A DNA stretch of 64,000 nt. Source: Eonycteris spelaea (lineage: Eukaryota > Chordata > Mammalia > Chiroptera > Pteropodidae). Shown here piece by piece: positions 59,801-64,000 of this stretch (position 1 is its first letter; each line of letters starts with the position of its first letter). The stretch covers positions 992,001 through 1,056,000 of the forward strand of contig PUFA01000204.1 in assembly GCA_003508835.1 (NCBI GenBank), read 5' to 3'. Made by a program: the position numbers and the translations under genes. The notes under the pieces are model-generated. The model did no database searches. It was not told the DNA's origin and saw only the letters and a program-made list of their open reading frames with translations.

Positions 59801-62800
59801 CTCCTTGAGGGCAGAGTATCTACCTAAATTATTTGGAATTCTTCTGCATGGGAGATTTATTCTTCCCCCTCATTTATTAATATATTCATTTTAAATAAAT
59901 AAATCATTATATCAGTAAGGCTCATAGATATTTACTTTATGCTTTGGGTTATAATCTCATACTGCTTTATTTATTTTATTTCTCAAAGTGTTCCAGTGTT
60001 GGCTATTGGGAGCCCTTTCAGTTGGTTTCTGTACTTCTTTCACATGCCCCCATGCATATGGGTTTGAATGTTTTCTGTTTATTTATTTTTGTAGCACTTT
60101 CTTACTTTCTGGTACTACAATATGCTCCAGGATCATCTAGTATATTTCCTGCCCCAATCTTAGAATCAGCCATTTCTCCAAGGAGTCCTATTTCTTTAAT
60201 TGTTCAATGGCATTAGAAACCAAGATCTGGGCACTAGGTATGCTCATTGCTACTGGGTTATTGTTTCTTTTAGGTCATCTTAGCTGACAGAGCATCACAA
60301 GGGTTAGGGGCTCTGACCTCCTGTATAGTTGAAAATCTGTGTTTAACTATAGTCAGCCCTCTGCGCACTGGATTCCCAACCTTGGAGTTGACCCTTAAAC
60401 AACTTGAATTTAAACTACATGCATCAATTAAACTACAATCAGTTGAAAAAAAAAAACCATATATATAAGTAGACCCACACAGTTCAAACCCATGTTGTTC
60501 AAGGATCAACTGTACTAACCCATGTATATGCCCTCATATACACACACATACACACATATGTATACATATATGGATATATGTGACTACATATGACCTTCTG
60601 TGTCTGTATAAGCTAAACATGAGTTCATACTGATGTCTCCAACTCTAATCATTACCACATGGATTATTCCAGTCTCCTCCCCTTACTTAACTGTAAATTT
60701 CCACTCCTACAGTGAGAATGGCTCTCACCATTTATCATCTGTTTACTTAATTGGTCAATTTGCCTTCATTCTTGAAAAATATTTTTCCTGGGTATAGAGA
60801 TCTGGGTTGATCAGTTTTTTCCTTCAGTACTTTAAAGATACAACTTCACTGTCTTATGGCCTATATCGTTTTGGAGAAGAAATATGTCACGATGGTTATA
60901 TTTGTCTTTCTTATGTAATGTCTCTTTTTTTCTGGTTGCCTTCAAGATCTTCTTTACATTTGACTTTTAGTATGTATGGTTTTAGGGGCTTGGGTGGTAA
61001 TTATTATGATTCTCAGGCTTCCTGGAACTGTCGTTTGTTGTCATTCATTCATTTGAGAAAATTCTCTGGGATGCTCTGTTCTTTTTTTCCCCTGTGCTTT
61101 TTTTCTCTTTGCGTTTCAATTTGGTTAATCTCTTCTTACCTATCTCCAGGTTCACTGATTTATTCCTCAGCTGTGTTCAGTTTGATGCTAAGCCTGTCAA
61201 GGGAATTCTTCATTTGTGATATCTTGTTTCTTTATTTTTAACATTTCCACTTGACTCTTGTATAGTTTCTATCTGCTGAAATGCTCCATCTATTCACATA
61301 TGCTATCCACTTTCCCACTCGCTCCTCGAACATATTAATTACAGTTAATCCGAAGTCCCTATCTGATGGTTCCAGCATCTGTGTCACCTCTCATTCTGGT
61401 TTTGTTAAATACTTTATCTCTTGAAAATGAGCTGGGGTTATGTCTTGCTTTTTTGTGTGTGTTTCTTATAATGTTTGATTGAATGGCAGACATTATGTGT
61501 ACAAGAACTGTAGAGACTGAGGGAAATAGTACCTATCCCCAGAAAAAGAGGCTGTGCCTCTTTTTCGTCATTCCGTTCATGGGGGTGGGGGGCGGGGGGA
61601 GTTGGGTCCTTTCAGTCAGTAGCTGAACTGGGTTTGGGTTTTGTTGTTACCATTGTCATCTTCAGAGCCCCACAGACTTCATTCCCCTCTAGGAGAGGAC
61701 TTCTGCTACTTGGAGCTGTTTGTGGGACCTGCAGTGCCACAGAGTTGTCACAGTTCTGCTCCATTTTCAGCTTTTCACAGTCCTTACACCGCAGAAGGGA
61801 TTTCTCTCCATGTTCTTGCCCCTCCTCAGAGATAGATTACTGCTTCCCGTTACTCAGCACTAGGCTCGTAAGTCTCGGCTCTCTGGGACAAGCCTCAGAC
61901 TCAAGCAGGGCCTGTGAGCTAAGCTCGCTCAGCATTCCTGCCCCTCTTCCTGCATGGCAGCCAAACTCTGCCTCACTCTATGGTGGGTCTGAGAGAGGTT
62001 TTTCCTTTATATTGATGCACAATCCTAGGCCCAGCGGGTTACACCCCCTTCTCTTTGGGGCAGAAAGCGTTTGCTTCACCTCCAAGGACAAGGGGTTCTT
62101 TCTGGGCTCCTGCCCTGCCCCGAGTCTGCCTTGTGAGCACCTGATAGAAACTCTTGGAAGAGAGCTTGCAGGTGACTACAGATGTTCCTGCTATTCTAAA
62201 CTGTCCCGCCAGCCCACACCTGACCTTTAAGAATCCATTAACATTTTAGCTCTTATCTTTTTACCCTCCTTTATGGTGACCACCATTTTCTCCCATGTGT
62301 TGCCAAAGGCACAACCATTCCTAAGTCTTGTATCTGTATGGAGGGGCTTGTCAGTCTTTGGGATCCCATTCAGGTGATTGCCTTGTGACCTCAGCTCTCT
62401 AATAGGCATAAGAAGAGAAATGATTTTGTAGATTATCCAGTTTTGTCTCACTGTTAGGGTGGGGGCATTGTTCTCTGGCAGCTTTCTACATCATAAGTGG
62501 AATGGAACGACTATTACACATTTCTAATATGTAGGATTTCTTGTCCAAAACTGTGGACACTGTAACGTTCTCATTAGTTGACTTTAGAACCTGACCCTGT
62601 GTAAGGTTCATGGGGCACCGGCTCCATGGGTTAGGTGCTTGTTATTTCTAGTATTACAGGGTGCTGTGCAGAGGGGGGAAGGTGTGTCACATTACATATT
62701 ATGGATAACCTAGTGAAGGGGACCAACAAAGATTGCTTATGCACATATCTTTCTTTAAGAAGCACAGACCCATTTTCTTCACAAGTGGTGCTTTTTCTTG

Positions 62801-63321
62801 GTTACTCTCCCTCAGAAGCCGTACCCTGGGCTATAAGCCCAGGAGACAAGCCGGCCTTGGGCATCTGTCATCTCTGGGTTACTGCAGTCTGGATTCTCTG
62901 GGCCTAATGGGGACACAGGCTTAGAGTAGAAGCAGTGGCCCAAAGATACACAAGGTATCAGACGGCACAGCAAGGCCAAGAATCACCCATAACATGCAGA
63001 AAGATGGTGGTGTCAGACCCCAGGCCCAGAAGGACTAGCCTGGTGATAGGCAGTCCACACACTTGGCACCCTGCAGACCCAGGCTCAGGCCTCAACCCTG
63101 CCACTGGCGGGAGGTAGGATTTTGGACAAGGTCCTTCTGGACTCCATTTTCCTCTTCTGAAGTGGAAGCAAAGCCATTTCCTTACGGAGGAGATAAGACC
63201 CCTTAAAGGAGCCCTGACCATCTCCCCCTCACCCTGCTCCCACCCACAGGAAAACCTGCAGAAGCTGGTCCACATTGAGCACAGCGTTCGGGGCCAAGGG
63301 GATCTCCTCCAGCCAGGAAGG
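22953..63321 (+). CDS. FGD5: FGD5, partial gene: nine internal coding exons (linker + DH domain)
   Basis: Joining 22953-23085, 37331-37389, 37501-37531, 54736-54895, 55157-55313, 55954-56041, 57371-57420, 58004-58062 and 63250-63321 gives about 270 codons. They match the acidic linker and DH domain of FGD5 in order and without a missing segment. Known for the family: the DH domain catalyses GDP/GTP exchange on Cdc42; FGD5 acts in endothelial cells (VEGF signalling, vessel remodelling) and marks haematopoietic stem cells. Seen here: all introns begin GT and end AG, and exon phases agree, except that exons 5 and 8 each lack one base. The start codon and long N-terminal region are upstream, and the PH, FYVE and second PH domains downstream. 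Assignment to FGD5 over its paralogues rests on remembered sequence, not a search, but the match is near-complete. Whether the gene is functional in this genome depends on the two frameshifts. Confidence 0.95.
23690..23975 (+). mobile_element. MER2-like Tigger element
   Basis: 'ccctcagtatctgaggggga', 'ttggttcctggacccccaca', 'gcccaagtcccttatgtaaa' and 'tttttgatccactgttagtt' follow the MER2 consensus, ending 'ggctgactg' before TA at 23976-23977. Confidence 0.8.
26905..27545 (-). mobile_element. L1M fragment, antisense (3' UTR and ORF2 end)
   Basis: 'aaccattttaaagtgtacag', 'ggcagccaccaccctacttt' and 'gaattgctggatcatatggt' are the reverse-complement L1 3' region. A T-rich block at 27226-27275 with repeated TTTTTTA units lies inside it. 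Confidence 0.9.
28370..28735 (+). repeat. L2 3' end
   Basis: 'cagggcctttgcacttgcag', 'gaaatgctcttcctgcc', 'aaatgtcacctcctcataag' and 'attcagtaaatatcttcaaa' follow L2 closely. Confidence 0.85.
29600..29830 (-). repeat. L2 fragment, antisense
   Basis: 'caggcttccaggaggaggtg'-like text at 29700-29730 and 'aggcctgattactccttgaa' fit the reverse-complement L2 interior. Confidence 0.55.
30020..30335 (+). mobile_element. L1 LINE 3' fragment
   Basis: 'atggatgaatggataaataa', 'tgtggtctatgcatacagtg', 'acatggatggacctggagga' and 'ggtggttgctaggggctagt' are L1 ORF2-end/3' UTR landmarks. Confidence 0.85.
31384..31708 (+). repeat. MIR composite, copy A of a local repeat pair
   Basis: A sense MIR half ('gtcctcatctgtgaaatgga', 'acctacctcatagggtgttg') is joined to an antisense MIR-like half ('gtggagcccaggatttgaaa'). 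The same arrangement with shared non-consensus words recurs at 34089-34390. Confidence 0.7.
31720..32240 (-). repeat. L2 fragment, antisense
   Basis: 'gctactcaatgctgcaagta', 'atggcagaggatggattgg' and a following purine-rich interior fit reverse-complement L2, diverged. Confidence 0.5.
32490..32937 (+). mobile_element. hAT-type DNA transposon remnant
   Basis: Begins 'cagctctcaaaaccttttgg' and ends 'cttggggaactgctgttcta', inverted-terminal words of hAT/Charlie elements. The interior has 'gaggaccccaaagagttttt' and 'cttaatagaagacagct'. Internal parts are lost; family not resolved. Confidence 0.65.
33645..33795 (-). repeat. MIR SINE, antisense
   Basis: 'ccaattgaggaaactgaggc', 'ggtcacatagccactcatgg' and 'ggaagtggatctgggtgtcc'. 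Confidence 0.65.
34015..34390 (+). repeat. MIR composite, copy B of a local repeat pair
   Basis: Opens with a well-preserved sense MIR ('cgggtttgaatcttggctct', 'tagctattattaattattat') and joins an antisense MIR-like half ('gttttacagatggggctcgg'). From 34089 it parallels copy A. Confidence 0.8.
35099..35310 (+). mobile_element. MER5A-like hAT (Charlie) element
   Basis: Begins 'agttgttctcaaccgggtgt', contains 'gagattttgcccccagagta' and 'agacatttttagttgtcaca', and ends 'aaggttgagaaaccctg', all MER5A landmarks. Confidence 0.85.
35775..36165 (-). repeat. MIR SINE, antisense, split by a GATA microsatellite
   Basis: The 5' part 'tatagtgcttactgtgtggc' and 3' part 'acccatttacagataagaaa' plus 'ggatttgagcccaactgcc' are MIR, separated by (GATA)10 and AT-rich DNA. 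Confidence 0.7.
35851..35890 (+). repeat. (GATA)10 microsatellite
   Basis: Forty bases of perfect GATA units, followed by about 100 bases of AT-rich degenerate sequence. Confidence 0.95.
36511..36523 (+). repeat. G13 homopolymer
   Basis: Thirteen consecutive G within a GC-rich stretch; the length is prone to sequencing error. Confidence 0.9.
37055..37215 (-). repeat. MIR SINE, antisense
   Basis: 'cttattgagcacttactaca', 'catttacagacaaggaaact' and 'gatcatacaggtagtgagtg'. It ends about 115 bases before exon 3. Confidence 0.75.
37331..37389 (+). CDS. FGD5: FGD5 exon 3: start of DH domain (CR1)
   Basis: The acceptor TCCTCCACAG ends at 37330 and the donor GTGAGT begins at 37390. The exon is 59 nt: 19 codons plus two bases of an alanine codon finished by exon 4. 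The peptide VEGQSRAHVIAQELLSSEK is the first conserved region (CR1) of the DH fold. In Dbl-family GEFs this is the helix whose glutamate (here in the QELL..E segment) contacts switch I of the GTPase; placing that residue is inference from family knowledge. It is separated from exon 4 by only 111 nt, so the two are probably recognised as a pair. The sequence is intact. Confidence 0.93.
37390..37500 (+). other. FGD5: Intron 3 of FGD5 (111 nt)
   Basis: A minimal intron, GTGAGT to TTCTACAG, with no repeat. Its pyrimidine-rich 3' end lies directly before the 31-nt exon 4. Confidence 0.9.
37501..37531 (+). CDS. FGD5: FGD5 exon 4: 31-nt micro-exon of the DH domain
   Basis: The acceptor CCTTCTACAG ends at 37500 and the donor GTGAGTT starts at 37532. 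One base completes the alanine codon from exon 3, then ten codons encode YVEMLQHLHL, continuing the first DH helix. Thirty-one nucleotides is at the lower limit for constitutive mammalian exons. The length is not a multiple of three, so skipping it would shift the frame, which argues for constitutive inclusion. The upstream intron is very short (111 nt) and the downstream one very long (17.2 kb). Confidence 0.92.
40035..40215 (+). repeat. CATC/CCAT tetranucleotide minisatellite
   Basis: About 180 bases of imperfect CATC, CATT and CCAT units; complementary in unit to the array at 18.1 kb. Confidence 0.9.
40240..40750 (-). repeat. L2 fragment, antisense
   Basis: 'tgccataggcactgagatag' followed by an interior with 'gggaaggttggtagatgaag' and 'atggacttcgaaggagccc' is compatible with reverse-complement L2. 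Confidence 0.5.
40960..41190 (+). repeat. L2 fragment
   Basis: 'tttgctttccctccattggc', 'tctggtctcagttcaagtgt' and 'caactcctcaaagaagtgat' follow L2. Confidence 0.65.
41195..41680 (-). mobile_element. MaLR-like LTR remnant
   Basis: 'ttattatgtcacagattttc' opens it; 'ctcacatggctgctagttgg', 'gggatctcagctgggctgct' and 'gaggggatatagtctccgac' follow the layout of older MLT1-type LTRs. No coding part. Subfamily uncertain. About 41755-42250 is another probable interspersed repeat I cannot name. Confidence 0.5.
42590..43000 (-). mobile_element. L1 ORF2 fragment, antisense
   Basis: The frame on the minus strand at 42644-42901 reads LSDIYRAATQLEQ.. and ends NHNAIRNQQ, the end of the L1 endonuclease region. 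Interrupted and incomplete. Confidence 0.8.
43165..44120 (-). repeat. Long L2 fragment, antisense
   Basis: 'cctgagcacctcctatgtgc', 'gcatggaaagaaacaatatt', 'gaaggattcctgaggaaaca' and 'gggatcaggacatgcaaagg' run in reverse-complement L2 order for almost 1 kb. A separate sense L2 3' end lies at about 43010-43145. Confidence 0.75.
44555..44745 (-). repeat. MIR SINE, antisense
   Basis: 'gtgtgcttggcaatttatat', 'gtgacttacccaaggtcaca' and 'gtccagggccgtttgactcc'. Confidence 0.7.
44760..45110 (-). repeat. L2 fragment, antisense
   Basis: 'aaggcttcctggaagagggg', 'ttgagatgggcattgatgga' and 'ggccttccagagagtagga' fit the reverse-complement L2. Confidence 0.6.
45778..45952 (+). mobile_element. MER20-like hAT element 1
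   Basis: 'agcatcacctcggaactggt', 'cttgggccccaccccacaac', 'aatcagaaactg' and 'aggtgatactgattgat' follow MER20. Confidence 0.65.
46020..46190 (+). mobile_element. MER20-like hAT element 2
   Basis: 'gaacactggttcccagcacc' opens it, 'ccagggtgattccaatttgc' and 'ctgagaaccta' close it; the middle is diverged. Confidence 0.5.
46790..46937 (-). mobile_element. MER20-like hAT element 3
   Basis: 'cggtactcaaagcatggtcc', 'cctcccctgggaactgggg' and 'aacttggagaaccattg' are MER20 terminal and core words. Confidence 0.6.
47115..48180 (-). mobile_element. L1M copy, antisense, interrupted by a Tigger MITE
   Basis: 'ggttaccactgtttggcttt', 'gaattcttgggtcatagatg' and 'ggcattctggtgattat'-like words are the reverse-complement L1 3' end. 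The copy is split at 47521 and resumes at 47699. Confidence 0.85.
47522..47698 (+). mobile_element. Tigger-derived MITE nested in L1
   Basis: 177 bases starting CAGGCAGACCTCAGAGGGAT and ending ATGGTATGCCTG, flanked on both sides by TA (47520-47521 and 47699-47700). The termini match Tigger1-type ends. The internal transposase is deleted. Confidence 0.85.
48183..49860 (-). mobile_element. Second L1M copy, antisense
   Basis: Restarts at an L1 3' end ('catttaaagtataaagttaa', 'gaaaccccatacctttaagc') and runs through 'gcaattgctggatcatatgg' to ORF2-region words ('ggatcagcttgtcaatttct', 'aaatttattcctaagcattt'). No intact frame. Confidence 0.85.
50576..50604 (+). other. Potential G-quadruplex tract
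   Basis: Six G runs of three to five separated by single bases, directly after a GT repeat (50554-50574). It fits the G3+N1-7 rule on the transcribed-RNA-like strand. Confidence 0.6.
50620..50845 (+). repeat. MIR SINE
   Basis: 'gactttggagtcaggccaac', 'ctttgggcaagttacaggtt' and 'ttggtaaaatggaaataata' are MIR in order and well preserved. Confidence 0.8.
51640..51945 (+). repeat. L2 3' end
   Basis: 'ccaccacctgaaatgctccc', 'ctggcaggccttcccagagc' and 'atatttgttgaatgaataag' are L2 3' landmarks. A CACACC-rich stretch lies just before, at 51571-51598. Confidence 0.75.
52600..52725 (-). repeat. MIR SINE, antisense
   Basis: 'attttacagatgaagaaact', 'gaggcccagataggtgacag' and 'cacagtcactcagccgctc'. 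Confidence 0.75.
53565..53700 (+). repeat. Polypyrimidine (CT-rich) tract
   Basis: About 135 bases almost purely C and T on this strand. Low complexity, not a splice acceptor of any recognised exon. Confidence 0.85.
54736..54895 (+). CDS. FGD5: FGD5 exon 5: DH domain, with a one-base deletion
   Basis: The acceptor ATTTCAG ends at 54735 and the donor GTGAGC starts at 54896. The frame opens with DFHGAVLRALDEMDQ, runs through LAREELRRGLSELPAILDLH, then breaks. After the histidine codon at 54853-54855 the FGD5 frame needs one more base in or beside the G run 54857-54860. Adding one base makes the rest read as an EELEER-type helix ending in the split tryptophan codon (TG then G) that exon 6 completes. 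The exon is 160 nt where phases demand 161. As written, the shifted frame continues into exon 6 and stops at 55249-55251. Everything else in the exon, including both splice sites, looks under coding constraint. The loss is either a sequencing or assembly error or a real lesion. Confidence 0.93.
55157..55313 (+). CDS. FGD5: FGD5 exon 6: DH domain central helices (CR2 region)
   Basis: The acceptor GGCTGCAG ends at 55156 and the donor GTGGGT starts at 55314. The first G completes the tryptophan codon of exon 5; 52 codons follow, ending in phase 0. The peptide starts EGQQKVADVFLAREQEF and continues through a FDHHATHILQFDKYL segment to LAAAVREFE, which corresponds to the middle helices of the DH bundle. 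No stop or indel in the FGD5 frame. The 55249-55251 TAA exists only in the frame imposed by the exon 5 deletion. The intron before it is 261 nt and the one after 640 nt. Confidence 0.94.
55954..56041 (+). CDS. FGD5: FGD5 exon 7: DH domain CR3
   Basis: 88 nt: 29 codons plus the first G of an aspartate codon; donor GTGGGC at 56042. The peptide begins QSQQGGGQNMKHR, which varies from FGD5 as remembered in the Q/G loop but has the same length. It continues as LLRVVQRLFQYQVLLT, the third conserved region of DH domains that packs against CR1 and forms the GTPase-binding face. I place the start at 55954 because it matches the FGD5 junction (glutamate then QS). The acceptor is a run of three in-frame AGs (55949-55956), so a neighbouring start adding or dropping one residue is possible. 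Confidence 0.92.
56885..57230 (-). repeat. L2 fragment, antisense
   Basis: 'aatatttattgagtatctac', 'atgctggcgatatagcagtg', 'gagcttatactctaacaaac' and 'gacttctctgaggaggtaac' are a textbook reverse-complement L2. Confidence 0.9.
57371..57420 (+). CDS. FGD5: FGD5 exon 8: DH domain, with a second one-base deletion
   Basis: The acceptor CTTTCTGCAG ends at 57370 and the donor GTAAGT starts at 57421. Two bases complete an aspartate codon, followed by YLNNLC. The next codon should be proline, but the C run at 57390-57391 is one base short. With one base restored the remainder reads as the expected acidic segment up to the glycine codon split with exon 9. The exon is 50 nt where flanking phases require 51. 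This is independent of the exon 5 lesion and of the same kind: a single base lost from a short C or G run. Splice sites are intact. Confidence 0.92.
57421..58003 (+). other. FGD5: Intron 8 of FGD5 (583 nt)
   Basis: GTAAGT to CCTCAG. Contains one MIR-like segment at 57745-57850; otherwise unremarkable. Confidence 0.85.
57745..57850 (-). repeat. MIR SINE, antisense
   Basis: 'agggaaactgaggcacgaag', 'caagtcactgtcgaggtcac' and 'taggattgggcctgtgaccc'. Confidence 0.65.
58004..58062 (+). CDS. FGD5: FGD5 exon 9: DH domain C-terminal helix
   Basis: The acceptor CCCTCCTCAG ends at 58003 and the donor GTAAGT starts at 58063. Two bases complete the split glycine codon, then 19 codons encode ALTLISKVTDHANDSMEQG, ending in phase 0. 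This is the last long helix of the DH domain, leading to the PH domain. The frame is intact and matches FGD5 with conservative changes. The following intron (5.2 kb) is mostly antisense L1. Confidence 0.94.
58135..58705 (-). mobile_element. L1M fragment, antisense
   Basis: 'gattgcacacgacgaaagtg', 'ttaccccaaaaagtttcctc', 'agcccactttatcattttct' and 'gaaatctttgcctcactcaa' are reverse-complement L1M words. Confidence 0.8.
58927..60290 (-). mobile_element. L1M fragments, antisense
   Basis: Begins with an L1 3' end ('aaaatttaccatttataagc', 'gttatgcaaccatcattaca') and continues with the old L1M untranslated region ('ttaacatttgttacattaaa', 'gaatcagccatttctccaag', 'aaaccaagatctgggcacta'). Confidence 0.75.
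59687..59726 (+). repeat. Interrupted (AC)n microsatellite
   Basis: Forty bases of AC/CA with a phase change (CC) at 59710-59711, within L1-derived DNA. Confidence 0.9.
60385..60512 (+). mobile_element. Tigger/pogo-type palindromic MITE
   Basis: 'gttgacccttaaacaacttg' at the left is the imperfect reverse complement of 'catgttgttcaaggatcaac' at the right, and TA follows at 60513-60514. Same family as the element at 22146-22338. CA/TA-rich sequence follows at 60535-60600. Confidence 0.7.
60620..62450 (-). mobile_element. L1M-derived region, antisense
   Basis: 'tcttgaaaaatatttttcct', 'agagatctgggttgatcagt' and 'cagtactttaaagatacaac' start an old L1M 3' region; 'gagctggggttatgtcttgc' and 'tgaatggcagacattatgtg' continue it. 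The 61.6-62.2 kb part is less certain. An open frame of 198 codons here has no recognisable protein. Confidence 0.65.
63250..63321 (+). CDS. FGD5: FGD5 exon 10: DH-PH junction
   Basis: The acceptor CACCCACAG ends at 63249 and the donor GTGAGT starts at 63322. Exactly 24 codons, phase 0 on both sides, encoding a peptide that begins ENLQKLVHIEHSV and ends GDLLQPGR. In FGD proteins this segment closes the DH helical bundle and leads to the first strand of the PH domain, whose exons are beyond the window. Both borders being phase 0 means skipping would preserve frame. Intact and essentially identical to FGD5 as remembered. Confidence 0.94.
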
Positions 63322-64000
63322 GTGAGTGCCACCGCCACCATGGGCAGGGGCAGAGGGCGTCCTGGCAACAGGCAGGCAAGGCTCTGATAAGCCCCATTGT
63401 TCAGCTGGGCTGGCCCCAGACAGGCCTGGCTGCGGGTGCTGTTTACCGAGGAGGTGGGAGGGCAGGGCCAGGCTCACAGGGCCCATGGGCTGCCTCCCCT
63501 GGTGTTTTCCACTCTCGAAGCCTTTAAAGGAACAGTGCCATTTGGGTTCGGGGTTTCCTGTGGTTCTCATCACCTCCAATAAGAGACACCAAGTATTTTT
63601 AGTTTAGTCCAGTGTTGCTGGGCAGTCAGGAAAACCATCTCTCAAGAGCCACAACATAGCATCTTAAAAAAACACTTTTTAAGAGATAAATTTACCCACT
63701 TTTACGTTTCCAAATGGAAAACATAAAACTCAGCTCAAAAATAGTAAAAAATGTGTTCATTATTTGATACACTCCATGGACAAGAGACAAAGAAACGAGA
63801 GATTGTACTCAGGAGATTTTACTCAAAATTAGCAGGGATCTCACTGGTGTGAGATTCTATAAAATCACATTTAGTGTTTTGGCCTGGGTTATCAGTTCAG
63901 TAAATATTTTAAGCATCTCGTTTGTATCCTCCAGAATTAAGGAGATAGAGCAGCTATTCACAGGTCTTCAGCTGTTTTAGCAAACCTTTAGAAGCTCCGT
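63322..64000 (+). other. FGD5: Intron 10 of FGD5 (5' portion)
   Basis: Begins GTGAGT and continues past the window. No repeat or gene recognised; the last 350 bases are AT-rich. Confidence 0.8.

Larger units (their letters stand above)
58063..63249 (+). other. FGD5: Intron 9 of FGD5 (5.2 kb)
   Basis: GTAAGT to CACAG. From about 58135 to 62450 it is almost entirely antisense L1M-type sequence with a Tigger-type MITE and CA-rich microsatellites. About 62460-63240 holds nothing recognised. Confidence 0.85.

Noticed and set aside
61634..62230. 198-codon open frame on the + strand
   Set aside because: Lies in L1-derived or repeat-like intronic DNA; no domain, no splice context, composition of random Ser/Leu-rich translation.
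1..64000. CRISPR array, operon, phage or other prokaryotic system
   Set aside because: Spliced exons, MIR/L2/L1 repeats and long introns show mammalian nuclear DNA; the tandem arrays seen are simple microsatellites without spacers.

Overview
This is a vertebrate, clearly mammalian, nuclear genomic window holding the middle of one gene on the + strand. Nine short exons with canonical AG/GT borders and matching codon phases encode the acidic linker and almost the whole DH (RhoGEF) domain of FGD5, a Cdc42 guanine-nucleotide exchange factor of endothelial and haematopoietic stem cells. I assign FGD5 rather than FGD1-4 or FGD6 because every exon translates to a near-identical match to the FGD5 sequence as I remember it (for example the exon 2 linker and the segment before the first PH domain). 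The N-terminal coding part lies upstream of the window; the PH, FYVE and second PH domains lie downstream.

Layout: 1-22952 is the 3' part of the intron before 'exon 2' (numbered on the assumption that the long N-terminal coding exon is exon 1). Exon 2 is at 22953-23085, exon 3 at 37331-37389, a 31-nt micro-exon 4 at 37501-37531, exon 5 at 54736-54895, exon 6 at 55157-55313, exon 7 at 55954-56041, exon 8 at 57371-57420, exon 9 at 58004-58062 and exon 10 at 63250-63321. The last intron runs off the end.

The most consequential observation is that the DH reading frame is broken twice in this sequence. One base is missing in a G run of exon 5 (54857-54860), and one in a C run of exon 8 (57390-57391). 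Read literally, the first shift gives a stop at 55249-55251 in exon 6. All other exons and every splice site are intact. Because both lesions are single-base losses in G/C runs, and Fgd5 is essential for mouse development, sequencing or assembly error is the leading explanation; a true lineage-specific lesion is the alternative.

More than 98% of the window is intron. It is filled with old, diverged repeats: MIR and L2 (the commonest), L1M-type LINE fragments, MaLR-type LTR remnants, hAT elements (MER20-like, MER5A-like), and Tigger/pogo MITEs, one of them cleanly nested in an L1 with its TA duplication. There are several microsatellites. I saw no primate Alu, rodent B1/B2 or obvious carnivore, ruminant or horse tRNA-SINE, so the host is probably a non-primate, non-rodent placental mammal; I cannot name the species. 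I found no second protein gene, RNA gene, CRISPR, operon or other novel system. The longer open frames outside FGD5 fall in repeats or non-coding sequence.
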